Source: Nocardiopsis listeri NBRC 13360 | GTDB taxonomy: Bacteria > Actinomycetota > Actinomycetes > Streptosporangiales > Streptosporangiaceae | Length of the DNA: 64,000 bases | NCBI RefSeq assembly: GCF_001570765.1 | Contig: NZ_BCSH01000017.1 | Span: 21,802-85,801, forward strand | Direction: 5' to 3' | Shown here: positions 57,238 through 64,000 of the stretch, in pieces | How the letters are laid out: each line of letters starts with the position of its first letter | How positions within the stretch are numbered: position 1 is the stretch's first letter | The notes under the pieces: model-generated | Database searches by the model: none | Told to the model about the DNA's origin: nothing | The model's input: only the letters and a program-made list of their open reading frames with translations | Program-made: the position numbers and the translations under genes

Positions 57238-58242
57238 GTGCGCAGGAACAAGCAAGAAATCCCCATCAAGATCATTTCGCACCGGGGAGCCTCGGGTCAC
57301 CGGCCCGAGCACACCCTGGCCTCCTATGAGCTGGCGGCCAGGCACGGCGGCGACTTCATCGAGATGGACCTGGTCTCCACCAAGGACGGCCACCTGATCT
57401 GCCGGCACGAACAGGAGATCGGCGAGACCACGGACGTGGCCGGCCGTCCCGAGTTCGCCGATCGGAAGGTCACCCGGACCATCGACGGGCGCACGGTGGA
57501 GGGGTTCTTCGCCCAGGACTTCACCCTGGCCGAGATCAAGACCCTGCGCGCGATCGAGCGCATGGCGAAGGTGCGGCCGGACAACGCGGTGATGGACGGC
57601 ACCTACGAGATCCCCACGCTCCAGGAGGTCATCGAGCTGGCCCTGACCCTCACCCAGGAGCTGGGCCGCCCGGTCGGGATCTACCCCGAGACCAAGCACC
57701 CCGCCCACCACGTCGAGCAGGGCTTGGACCTGGAGCCGAAGCTCATCGCGGCGCTGCGTGAGGCGGAGTTGGTCGGCGAGGAGCCCAGGGTCCCGGTGTT
57801 CCTGCAGTCCTTCGAGGCCGAGAGCCTGCGCAAGCTCGCCGAGACCGGGCTGCCGCTGGTGTACCTGATGGGCACCGAGGAGCACTGGCTGCACTACACG
57901 ACGCCGGAGGGGCTGGCCGAGGTGGCGACGTTCGCGCACGCCATCGGACCGCACAAGAGCCTGGTCATCACCACCAACGAGGACGGATCGCTGGGGCAGC
58001 CCACCACCCTGGTCGACGACGCCCACGAGGCCGGACTACTGGTGCACCCGTTCACGTTCCGCAGCGAGAACCACTTCCTGCCCACCGACCTGCGTTCGGA
58101 CGGCGACCCGAAGGACTACGGGGGTTTCGCCGCCGAGTACGAGGCGTTCTTCGAGGTCGGTGTGGACGGCGTGTTCAGCGACTTCTCCCGACACGCCTTC
58201 CTGTGCCGCGAACACTTCCTGGACCCCCAGCCGATCGATTAG
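57238..58242 (+). CDS. glycerophosphodiester phosphodiesterase
   Basis: A 334-residue GDPD-family enzyme that hydrolyses glycerophosphodiesters to glycerol-3-phosphate and an alcohol. Catalytic elements are ISHRGASGHRPEHTLASYELA (HR..G and E), EMDLVSTKDGHLICRHE (E, D and H), and the later GIYPETKHP. The start is uncertain. The GTG at 57238 gives a cytosolic protein; a longer frame from 57106 contains a hydrophobic stretch (WVGLLLLLPLIV) but overlaps the serC terminator, so I reject it. Many homologues are longer and secreted. Confidence 0.85.
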   Translation: MRRNKQEIPIKIISHRGASGHRPEHTLASYELAARHGGDFIEMDLVSTKDGHLICRHEQEIGETTDVAGRPEFADRKVTRTIDGRTVEGFFAQDFTLAEIKTLRAIERMAKVRPDNAVMDGTYEIPTLQEVIELALTLTQELGRPVGIYPETKHPAHHVEQGLDLEPKLIAALREAELVGEEPRVPVFLQSFEAESLRKLAETGLPLVYLMGTEEHWLHYTTPEGLAEVATFAHAIGPHKSLVITTNEDGSLGQPTTLVDDAHEAGLLVHPFTFRSENHFLPTDLRSDGDPKDYGGFAAEYEAFFEVGVDGVFSDFSRHAFLCREHFLDPQPID

Positions 58243-58244
58243 GG

Positions 58245-58278
58245 CGGTGACCGAGCAGGTTCACCGGCTCGGTCACCG
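58245..58278 (+). terminator. terminator hairpin after the glycerophosphodiesterase gene
   Basis: A perfect 12-bp stem (58245-58256 with 58267-58278) and a 10-nt loop, three bases past the stop. Confidence 0.7.
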
Positions 58279-58298
58279 CAATAGACCGTCCCGACACC

Positions 58299-58322
58299 GG
58301 GTGGAGTCCAGCGACTCCACCC
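58299..58322 (-). terminator. terminator hairpin after the second DUF397 gene
   Basis: A perfect 10-bp stem (58299-58308 with 58313-58322) and a CAGC loop, 26 bases beyond the leftward DUF397 stop. Confidence 0.65.
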
Positions 58323-58347
58323 GTGTCATCTCAGGGGTCACGTCCGG

Positions 58348-58542
58348 TCAGCCGAGGTCGTTCTTGGCGGTGTCGAGGAAGGCACGCCACTCGGCCGGGC
58401 CGTAGGTCAATGCGCCCAGCTCACGGTTCTGAGTGTCTCGGACAGCTATGGCCGGTCCTTCCGAGACCTCAACGCAGTTGTTGGCTCCAGAGCTGTGGCT
58501 ACTCGTGTGCCACGCTGCTGACGATCGGCTCTGCTGAGACAT
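58348..58542 (-). CDS. DUF397 protein, second WhiJ-like locus
   Basis: A 64-residue DUF397 protein with the signature WHTSSHSSGANNCVEVSEGPAIAVRDT and the LTYGPAEWRAFLDTAK ending. It overlaps the XRE gene stop by one base (TGATG) and shares its ribosome site region (GGGAG). As in other WhiJ-like loci it should act with the adjacent DUF5753 regulator. Confidence 0.92.
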   Translation of the reverse strand: MSQQSRSSAAWHTSSHSSGANNCVEVSEGPAIAVRDTQNRELGALTYGPAEWRAFLDTAKNDLG

Positions 58543-59390
58543 CAGCCGGCTCCCGCGTCTAGTTCTGCAATGCGTTCCTCTATGTGAATTATGCTCTCAC
58601 GCTTGCCGAGTGCGGCCACTTGCAGCTTGTTGAAGACCAGTTCGTAGACACCGGTGTGCTGAGCGCGATCCCAGAAGTCTGAGCTGGTGAGGTCCTCTAG
58701 ATAGACGTAGGTCGCCTCGACCTCGTCCAGTCGGAGCAGGGTGAAGCCAGTCCCCATCGCGGCGTGCTCACCCGATGCGTAGGGAAGAATCTGGAGGTCG
58801 ATATGTGGCGCGTGAGCGAGTCGATGAAGGTGCTGAAGCTGCTCACGGAAGGATTCTTTACCGCCGACGGTCCGTCTCAGCGCACCCTCACCAAGGATCA
58901 GTGAAACGTTGGGCGGGCCATCCTGAGTGAGTACGGCGGCACGGCGGATACGCCCTTCCACGACATGGCTGATGTCAGCCGGTGCGATGGTCACCGAGGT
59001 AGAGCAGACAGCCTTGGCGTAGGCCTGCGTTTGGAACAGCGCTGGTATGAGCTCCTCGTAGAAGATCTTCAGGTCTGTGGCGTCTGCCTCCATGCTCACG
59101 TAGCCACGGGCGAAGTCGAGAACCTTGCCATATGAGCCACGCTTACGAGCGGAAGCGGCCAAGTCGCGGAAGACAGTCGCCTCATCACCAGCCAACTCGA
59201 ACAGCCTGATGAGCTTGCTGCACTCGGATGCGTTCAGCGTGCTGTAGCCGAGTTCGAGCTTGCTGATCTTTGAAGTTCCACAGCTCAGCGTCTTGGCCAA
59301 CTCCTCCCTGGAGAGTCCTGAGCTCTCCCGAAGTCGCCGAATCTCACGGCCCAGCTGGAGTCGCAGCACCCGTGGCCCCGGGGTCACCAT
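58542..59390 (-). CDS. XRE-family regulator with DUF5753, second locus
   Basis: A 282-residue WhiJ-like regulator. The helix-turn-helix spans residues 10-65 (LGREIRRLRESSGLSREELAKTLSCGTSKISKLELG). The DUF5753 domain follows, with IPALFQTQAYAKAVC, the VSLILGEGALRRTVGG strand and IDLQILPYASGEHAAMGTGFTLLRL. Base composition is clearly lower in GC than in neighbouring genes, and the codons are less biased, suggesting more recent arrival. The ATG at 59390 has only a weak AAGGCGG upstream. Confidence 0.9.
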   Translation of the reverse strand: MVTPGPRVLRLQLGREIRRLRESSGLSREELAKTLSCGTSKISKLELGYSTLNASECSKLIRLFELAGDEATVFRDLAASARKRGSYGKVLDFARGYVSMEADATDLKIFYEELIPALFQTQAYAKAVCSTSVTIAPADISHVVEGRIRRAAVLTQDGPPNVSLILGEGALRRTVGGKESFREQLQHLHRLAHAPHIDLQILPYASGEHAAMGTGFTLLRLDEVEATYVYLEDLTSSDFWDRAQHTGVYELVFNKLQVAALGKRESIIHIEERIAELDAGAG

Positions 59391-59726
59391 GGTTTAAGTC
59401 CGCCTTTGAAGTCCGATTCGTCCATATTTCGAGCCTTAACCTGGTGGCCTGGTTCAGTGTAAGTGGAAATTCTACTTGACTTTCCCATGGGATCGCTGTC
59501 TTCTGGTTACAACGAGTATTCCACCAGCCCCCTAAGGGTGACGAGAGCTCGGCAAGATCGGATGTTTCGCCGGTCCGGCCTTCGGAGTCTGCTCTCTGCC
59601 TAGGTGCGAGGACTCGTATGCCTGACCCGACCTCGATGTGGCCGGGCATGAAGAAGGCCCTGGCAGGTGCTAGTGACACCCGCCAGGGCCGGGCCGACAA
59701 CCATCCCTTGAACAGGAGTTGCCGAC
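59391..59726. other. intergenic region of the second WhiJ-like locus
   Basis: A 336-base, relatively AT-rich divergent region. It holds an imperfect palindrome AAGTGGAAATTCTACTT (59461-59477), a possible operator for the XRE protein, and a hairpin at 59656-59690 (14-bp stem with one mismatch) 37 bases before the ATPase start. A 41-codon open frame from 59618 with GAGGA upstream overlaps the ATPase start, but its reality is doubtful. Confidence 0.4.
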
Positions 59727-60272
59727 ATGTCCATTGTCCCTGAAAACCCCACTCCCGCCTACCCGGGGCGGCGCTGGCAAGCCCGCCACTACCCCGGAAC
59801 CCGCTCCACCTGCACCCGCTTCCGGGCGGAACTGCGCTCCGACCTGGCCGCCCTCACCGGCGTTCCGCGTTCCCTGGCCGAGGACATCGAACTGTGCGGC
59901 AGTGAAGCCTTCACCAACGCCGTCACCCACTCGCGTTCCCAGCGGCCCGGTGGCACGGTGATCCGCCTACTCTCCACCCCCATCGTGATGGGGCGTCAGA
60001 CCACTCTGCGGTTGTCGATCATCGACGACGGACCCCTGAACGCGCGCCCGGTGTGCCCGCCGGCCCGAAACTCCATCGAGGAGTGGGAAGAAGCCGAATC
60101 CGGGCGCGGGCTGCTGCTCATCCACCAACTCGCGAGCGAGTGGGGTGCCCAGCGTTGGGCCGACCCCGCCCTGCCCGCCGTGCTCGGCACCGTGCTGTGG
60201 GCCGAATTCACCTACCCCACCCCCACCACCGGCACCTCGACCGTCACTTGCGTCTGCGGGGGTGAGCGATGA
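59727..60272 (+). CDS. anti-sigma-like ATP-binding protein (HATPase_c), second locus
   Basis: A 181-residue RsbW-like ATPase. The N-box is EDIELCGSEAFTNAVTHSRS; IIDDGPLNARPV is the G1 region, and ESGRGLLLIHQLASEWGA is the G2/lid. It is the third member of a WhiJ-like set (DUF397, XRE/DUF5753, ATPase), here divergent from the regulator. AGGAG lies eight bases before the ATG. Its stop overlaps the start of the next gene (ATGA). Three Cys near the C-terminus (CVCGG and earlier) are unusual for the family. Confidence 0.87.
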   Translation: MSIVPENPTPAYPGRRWQARHYPGTRSTCTRFRAELRSDLAALTGVPRSLAEDIELCGSEAFTNAVTHSRSQRPGGTVIRLLSTPIVMGRQTTLRLSIIDDGPLNARPVCPPARNSIEEWEEAESGRGLLLIHQLASEWGAQRWADPALPAVLGTVLWAEFTYPTPTTGTSTVTCVCGGER

Positions 60273-60892
60273 GCAACGCGACCATACCCATGGACCTACG
60301 CCGAGTCCTGGACGCACCCCGAGGCCGACGCTTCAGCCACACCCCACACCGCCCCGCCATCCGACCGGCACCACGACCCGCACCGCACCCGCCGGTCGAA
60401 GCGGCGCCCGCAACCACTCCCGACCCGCTTCCGCCGCTGGTCTCGCTGGGACGCACCCCCAGGGAACGTGCCCTCTTGGCCCACATGCCCGACACCCCCG
60501 GACTCCGTCGCCGTCTCGAACGCGGAGACCTACCCGAATGGATGCGCCTCGCCGCCGCACGACGAGTCGAAGAAACCGACCGACCCCAACAGCCCCCGTG
60601 GTGGCACGACCAGGTGCCCGACCGAACCCCCGAGCCGACCCCGACGCCCGCACCGGTCCTGGAACCGGCCCGAGAACCCGACGATGACATCGAACCCGCC
60701 CACCCGCTCCCGATTCCACGCCCGCGCCGGGAACAGGCACCTCCTCCGCCGCTGCCGCGCAGGTCCGACCGGCCGCGCCGCCCGGCGAGCCACCGCAAAC
60801 CCCGCCGCCGCATCGGCCACTTGCTCACCGGCTACGCCCTGGCCGCCATGGCCGGCGCCGCCGTCCAACCCCTGATCACCCTCCTGAGCTGA
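60269..60892 (+). CDS. Pro/Arg-rich protein with C-terminal membrane helix
   Basis: A 207-residue protein not assigned to a family. It overlaps the ATPase gene by four bases. Most of it is Pro/Arg-rich and probably disordered, apart from a short helical segment at about 60-102 (SLGRTPRERALLAHMPDTPGLRRRLERGDLPEWMRLAAARRVEE). A hydrophobic helix at about 188-205 (LLTGYALAAMAGAAVQPLI) suggests a tail anchor. Coupling to the ATPase hints at a membrane-tethering role in the WhiJ-like locus (inference). Confidence 0.6.
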   Translation: MSNATIPMDLRRVLDAPRGRRFSHTPHRPAIRPAPRPAPHPPVEAAPATTPDPLPPLVSLGRTPRERALLAHMPDTPGLRRRLERGDLPEWMRLAAARRVEETDRPQQPPWWHDQVPDRTPEPTPTPAPVLEPAREPDDDIEPAHPLPIPRPRREQAPPPPLPRRSDRPRRPASHRKPRRRIGHLLTGYALAAMAGAAVQPLITLLS

Positions 60893-60990
60893 CCGAACAA
60901 GACCTACCCCAAGGCCGCACCGGCACTCACGACTCGGCGCGGCCAGGGGTGATCAGATCGCGGCCTGGGCCTCGGCCGCTCGACCGAGGC

Positions 60991-61440
60991 CTACTGCACG
61001 TCGAACTCGTTGCCCTCGGGGTCGCGCATCCTCACGTGCGAGGCCCCGGGTTCCTCGACCACGGCGACGGAGACGGCGCCCAGTCCCTCCAGGCGGGCCA
61101 CCTCGGCGTCGCGCTCCCCCGGTGCCGTCCGCAGGTCCAGGTGCATCCGGTTCTTGACCGTCTTGGGTTCGGGCACCTGCTGGAACAGGACGCGCCGCCC
61201 CAGGCCGGCCCCGGTGAACTCGTGCACGGGATCCTCCGGGTGGCGGATGACCGCGATCGTGCGCCAGGCCTTGCGGCCGTCGACGACCGTGTAGTCGTCC
61301 TCGCCCGCGATCCCCTCGGCGAGCACGTGTTCGATGAGGGCGCTGTTGTCCTCCGGTTCGTAGCCCATCGCCGCCGCCCAGAAGCGGGAGAGCGTGAGCG
61401 GTTCGGCGCAGTCCACGACGATCTGGTAGTCGAGAGCCAT
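60991..61440 (-). CDS. VOC (glyoxalase/bleomycin-resistance-like) family protein
   Basis: A 149-residue VOC-superfamily protein with the paired beta-alpha-beta-beta-beta modules. It begins LDYQIVVDCAEPLTLSRFWAAAMGYEPE, has NRMHLDLRTA in the middle, and ends VRMRDPEGNEFDVQ. Candidate metal ligands are His in MHLDL and Glu in GNEF. Members range from dioxygenases to drug-binding proteins, so function is open. The ATG at 61440 has GGAGGA upstream. Confidence 0.85.
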   Translation of the reverse strand: MALDYQIVVDCAEPLTLSRFWAAAMGYEPEDNSALIEHVLAEGIAGEDDYTVVDGRKAWRTIAVIRHPEDPVHEFTGAGLGRRVLFQQVPEPKTVKNRMHLDLRTAPGERDAEVARLEGLGAVSVAVVEEPGASHVRMRDPEGNEFDVQ

Positions 61441-61563
61441 CGTCCATCCTCCGGTCGGGGAGCGGGACCGAACCCACTCGCGGGTTCCAGTCGTACCGGT
61501 CGGGTGGGACAGAACGCGGGCACGTCGCCGATGACGCCCCAACACCCTTCCGGCGAGGAACGT

Positions 61564-62637
61564 TCAGCCTCGGCGGGCGAGCCAGGTGATGGCGCCGATC
61601 AGCACGACCGCGACGGCGACGCCCCCGAGGATGAGCGGGGTGGAGCCGATGGCGGCGCCCTGCTCCTCCTCGGCGTCCTCGGCCGCCCCCTCCGGGGTGT
61701 CCGGGGACGACTCCGCCGGCTCGTCCACCACCGCGTGTTCGGGCCGCTGATCGTCTTCCAACGGCACCCGCCAGACCGGGGCGTGCTCGCCCTCGGTGCC
61801 GGCCATGAGCGCGGTCCCCTCCGGGGTGAAGGCGATCGACTCGCCCTGGTCGCTCTCCGGCAGGTCGAAGGAGCCCACCGAGGTCCCCGGTACCCCGTCC
61901 GTGGAGTCGTAGATCGTCACGCCCCAGTAGGTACGGATGGCGTAACGGGTGCCGTCGGCGCTGAACGCGGCGTCGGTGGCGAACAGGGGCGCGGAGTCGA
62001 TCCTCTCCAACACGTTCTCCCCCTCGGGGGCCATGTTCTCGGGGGCCGCGTACACACCGCCGGAGAACTCCTTGGAGACCACGTACAGACGCCCGTCGCG
62101 CGGGTCGATCATCATGCCCTCGGCGTCACGACCGCCGTCCTCGTAGGTGAAGGTCAGCACCGCCGGATCCAGGACCATGTCGCCCAGGACCTCGGGCTCG
62201 GCGAAGTGGTACACCCGGATGTTCGGCCAGCCACCGCCGAAGTTGTCGCCTATGTCGCCGACGAACACCGCCGGCTCCCCCTCCGGCCCCTCGGCGACGC
62301 TTACGGCCTCCCAGTCACGGCGCTCCAGGTTCAGGGTGACCGTGGCGACGGTCTCGCCGTCCTCGTTCACGGCGTACACCTCACTGGGGTGGTCGCCGCT
62401 GTCGTTGTGCGTCCACCACACGCCCTCGTGGCGCAACGACGGGGCCAACCCGCTGGACTCGGAGATCCGCGGGTCCTGGAACTCGAAGGCGATCTCCGAC
62501 CCCTCCGGCCCCTCCCCACCGCGTGGGTAGTCCGTCCCTCCGTCCCCGTCCTCGGGGATCTCCGTCTCGGCCGCGGCGGGCACCGCGGAGGCGAGGAGGA
62601 ACAGGGCAGCCGCGAAGAGGGCCAGAGGAGTTCTCAT
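61564..62637 (-). CDS. secreted, membrane-anchored beta-propeller-like protein
   Basis: A 357-residue protein. Residues 1-25 are a signal peptide (LALFAAALFLLASAVPAAAE). The body has repeating beta-strand motifs typical of propeller or esterase-like phytase-type folds (SGLAPSLRHEGVWWTHNDSGDHPSEVYAVNEDG, WEAVSVAEGPEGEPAVFVGDIGDN, AEGMMIDPRDGRLYVVSKE, DAAFSADGTRYAIRTYWGVTIY). An acidic Pro/Glu/Ala linker near 300-330 is followed by a C-terminal helix (PLILGGVAVAVVLIGAITWLARRG), a membrane anchor. The ATG at 62637 is chosen for the signal peptide. Enzymatic role unknown. Confidence 0.72.
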   Translation of the reverse strand: MRTPLALFAAALFLLASAVPAAAETEIPEDGDGGTDYPRGGEGPEGSEIAFEFQDPRISESSGLAPSLRHEGVWWTHNDSGDHPSEVYAVNEDGETVATVTLNLERRDWEAVSVAEGPEGEPAVFVGDIGDNFGGGWPNIRVYHFAEPEVLGDMVLDPAVLTFTYEDGGRDAEGMMIDPRDGRLYVVSKEFSGGVYAAPENMAPEGENVLERIDSAPLFATDAAFSADGTRYAIRTYWGVTIYDSTDGVPGTSVGSFDLPESDQGESIAFTPEGTALMAGTEGEHAPVWRVPLEDDQRPEHAVVDEPAESSPDTPEGAAEDAEEEQGAAIGSTPLILGGVAVAVVLIGAITWLARRG

Positions 62638-62669
62638 ACCGGCCATCCTGCCAGGGGCGGGCACAAGTG

Positions 62670-62689
62670 GCTTGCGCCCGGGCGCAAGC
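62670..62689. promoter_or_regulatory. 20-bp perfect palindrome between divergent genes
   Basis: GCTTGCGCCC / GGGCGCAAGC, a perfect 20-bp dyad. It lies 33 bases from the leftward secreted-protein start and 40 bases from the BKACE gene start, placed to act on both. Confidence 0.55.
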
Positions 62690-62728
62690 GGGCACATTCG
62701 GCTTACAGAGCGCGTAAGGAGAGCCCGT

Positions 62729-63454
62729 ATGAGGATCGTCGCCTGTCTCAACGGGGATCGCCGCCCGGGCGCCCACCCCTCCCTGCCCGTGTCCGTCGAC
62801 CAACTCGTCGCCGACGCCCACTCCGTGGTGGAAGCGGGTGCGACCGCACTCCACGTTCACCCACGCGATCCGAGTGGAGCGGAGTCGCTGGAGCCGTCCG
62901 TGGTGTCGGCGTTGATGGAGCGGTTACGTGCCGAGGGTCCCGACGTCCCGGTGTCCCTGACCACGTCCCTGTCGGCCGAGTCCGACCCGTGGAGACGCTA
63001 CGACCTGGTGCAGAGATGGGCCTCGCCCACCCTGCCCGACTCGGTTTCGGTGAACCTGCACGAGGCGGGATCGGTGGACCTGGTCCACCTGTTGGGCGAT
63101 CGCCGCGTGGCGGTCGAGGCCGGGGTGTGGACGGTGGAAGCGGCCCGAATCCTGGTGGCCACCGGGATCGAGGTCACCACCGTGTTGGTGGAGCCCACCC
63201 AGGTGGCCATCCAGGACGCACGACGCAACGCGGAAGCGATCAACGGCCTGTTGGATCGCGCGAAGGTGCGGACCCCGCGGTTGCTGCACGGAGCGGACGC
63301 CACGGCGTGGCCGATGTTGGAGACCGCCCTGGACGCCGGGTACGACGTCCGGATGGGTCTGGAGGACACGATGCGGCTACCGGACGGTACGGAGGCCTAC
63401 GACAACGCCGCGCTCGTCGCCCACGCGGTCGGTCTGGCCACCACCACCGCCTGA
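62729..63454 (+). CDS. BKACE-family (3-keto-5-aminohexanoate cleavage-like) enzyme
   Basis: A 241-residue protein of the beta-keto acid cleavage enzyme family (DUF849), a TIM barrel that uses Zn and acetyl-CoA to split beta-keto acids. It starts MRIVACLNGDRRPGAHPSLPVS and has the Zn-type HVHPRDPSGAESLEP, LHEAG, and a barrel end with RMGLEDTMRLPDG. It is shorter than the usual 270-310 residues, so it may be a compact subfamily. The ATG has AAGGAG upstream. Confidence 0.82.
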   Translation: MRIVACLNGDRRPGAHPSLPVSVDQLVADAHSVVEAGATALHVHPRDPSGAESLEPSVVSALMERLRAEGPDVPVSLTTSLSAESDPWRRYDLVQRWASPTLPDSVSVNLHEAGSVDLVHLLGDRRVAVEAGVWTVEAARILVATGIEVTTVLVEPTQVAIQDARRNAEAINGLLDRAKVRTPRLLHGADATAWPMLETALDAGYDVRMGLEDTMRLPDGTEAYDNAALVAHAVGLATTTA

Positions 63455-63475
63455 ACCCCCACCACCGCTGAGGGG

Positions 63476-63496
63476 CACGGGGCCCTACGCCCCGTG
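63476..63496. terminator. short bidirectional terminator
   Basis: CACGGGGC (63476-63483) pairs with GCCCCGTG (63489-63496) around a 5-nt loop, between convergent genes. It overlaps the last codons of the MerR gene. Confidence 0.45.
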
Positions 63497-63838
63497 GTTC
63501 TCGGCCAGGCGACGTTCGAGACGTTCCTCGGTCGCCGAGAGCGCGTCGATGCGTTCGCGGACCGCCCGGAGCCTTTGCTCGTAGAGGGCGACGGCCTCCG
63601 CGCAGTCGGGTTCGCGGACCAGGTCCAGTTCGAGGCAGGCCCGCAGTTCCCCGATGTCCTCGGAGGTCAGACCGGACTCCAGGAGCAACCGAATGTTGCG
63701 GACCCGCTCGACCGCGTCCGGTCCGTATTCGCGGTACCCGTTCTCGGCCCGTTCACAGGTCAGGAGACCGCGTTTTTCGTAGTAACGCAGGGAGCGCACG
63801 CTGGCGCCGCTGAGTTCGGCGAGTTCTCCGATGCGCAT
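63485..63838 (-). CDS. MerR family transcriptional regulator
   Basis: A 117-residue MerR-type regulator. The winged helix occupies residues 1-70 (MRIGELAELSGASVRSLRYYEKRGLL, NGYREYGPDAVERVRNIRLLLESGL), followed by a coiled coil of about 40 residues. No Cys pair for metal sensing is seen, apart from single Cys residues in CLELD and PDCAEA. The ATG at 63838 has GGAGGA four bases upstream; a longer start at 63868 is rejected. Its target is unknown. Confidence 0.9.
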   Translation of the reverse strand: MRIGELAELSGASVRSLRYYEKRGLLTCERAENGYREYGPDAVERVRNIRLLLESGLTSEDIGELRACLELDLVREPDCAEAVALYEQRLRAVRERIDALSATEERLERRLAENHGA

Positions 63839-64000
63839 GAATCCTCCGTGTCCCGTCACCGTGACCATCCGTCCCAGACTAGATGAGTGATTCCAAGGGG
63901 TGGGCGGGTGTCGGGTGGGTGGTGGCTGGTGGGGCGCCTGGGGCCGGGAGCCTTGGGATTGTTCGTGTTGACCGGGGGGTGGTGGGGAGCCTCAGGTTTC

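Noticed and set aside
59618..59743. A 41-codon open frame with GAGGA upstream, overlapping the ATPase start
   Set aside because: It has no recognisable domain and lies through a hairpin; it could be an attenuator leader but evidence is too thin for a gene call.
63869..64000. A G/T-rich stretch at the window end that might be a repeat
   Set aside because: No regular repeat unit is visible, and it is too short to judge at the window edge.

Overview
The window is high-GC actinomycete chromosome. Codon third positions are strongly G/C, GTG and TTG starts are frequent, and several starts look leaderless. Gene content includes GTP-dependent PEP carboxykinase, an IdeR-type repressor, HelR, WhiJ-like XRE/DUF397/ATPase loci and SpoIIE/STAS/HATPase partner-switching proteins. 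Together these suggest a filamentous actinomycete; Nocardiopsis or a close relative is my guess, from recollection only. I recognised no prophage, insertion sequence, CRISPR array, rRNA or tRNA.

Layout. (1) 0.3-2.7 kb: a phospholipase D-like enzyme, then a decayed, chimeric methyltransferase remnant. (2) 2.9-8.3 kb: a tight five-gene operon matching the STM4015-STM4014-STM4013-STM4012-STM4011 families (leucine-rich-repeat protein, ATP-grasp-like protein, sulfatase-fold hydrolase, HemN-like radical SAM enzyme, second radical SAM enzyme). Each gene overlaps the next by four bases. This is the best candidate for an uncharacterised biosynthetic system. (3) 8.4-9.2 kb: a HAD hydrolase. (4) 9.5-15.8 kb: a carboxylate uptake region, DUF485 + ActP, then a LytS/LytTR two-component pair, a small membrane protein and a second symporter. 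(5) 15.9-25.7 kb: secreted and membrane proteins of unknown role, pckG, a tandem Usp protein, HelR and pantothenate kinase. (6) 26-31 kb: glmS with DasR-like operators, a STAS protein and a first WhiJ-like locus. (7) 31-41.6 kb: a KamA-family aminomutase, plsX, a phosphatase, argS, YceI, exonuclease III + ribokinase, a YcaQ-like protein and a VapBC pair. (8) 41.7-46.3 kb: thiolase, an MFS exporter with an extra C-terminal domain, and an acyl-CoA dehydrogenase; thiolase and dehydrogenase share one palindromic operator. (9) 46.4-58.2 kb: an NPP1/NLP-type secreted protein, a SpoIIE-type phosphatase, IdeR, PdxH, a 1219-residue receptor-like membrane protein, SerC and a glycerophosphodiesterase. 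(10) 58.3-60.9 kb: a second WhiJ-like locus. (11) 61-63.8 kb: a VOC protein, a secreted anchored beta-propeller-like protein, a BKACE-family enzyme and a MerR regulator.

How it fits together. Three themes recur. One is carbon and amino-sugar control: ActP, pckG and glmS, with candidate DasR and other palindromic operators. The second is partner-switching and developmental regulation: two WhiJ-like loci, a STAS protein and a SpoIIE-type phosphatase. The third is fatty-acid use under a shared AACCGAA-N5-TTCGGTT operator. All function calls come from reading motifs in the translations; no database search was run.
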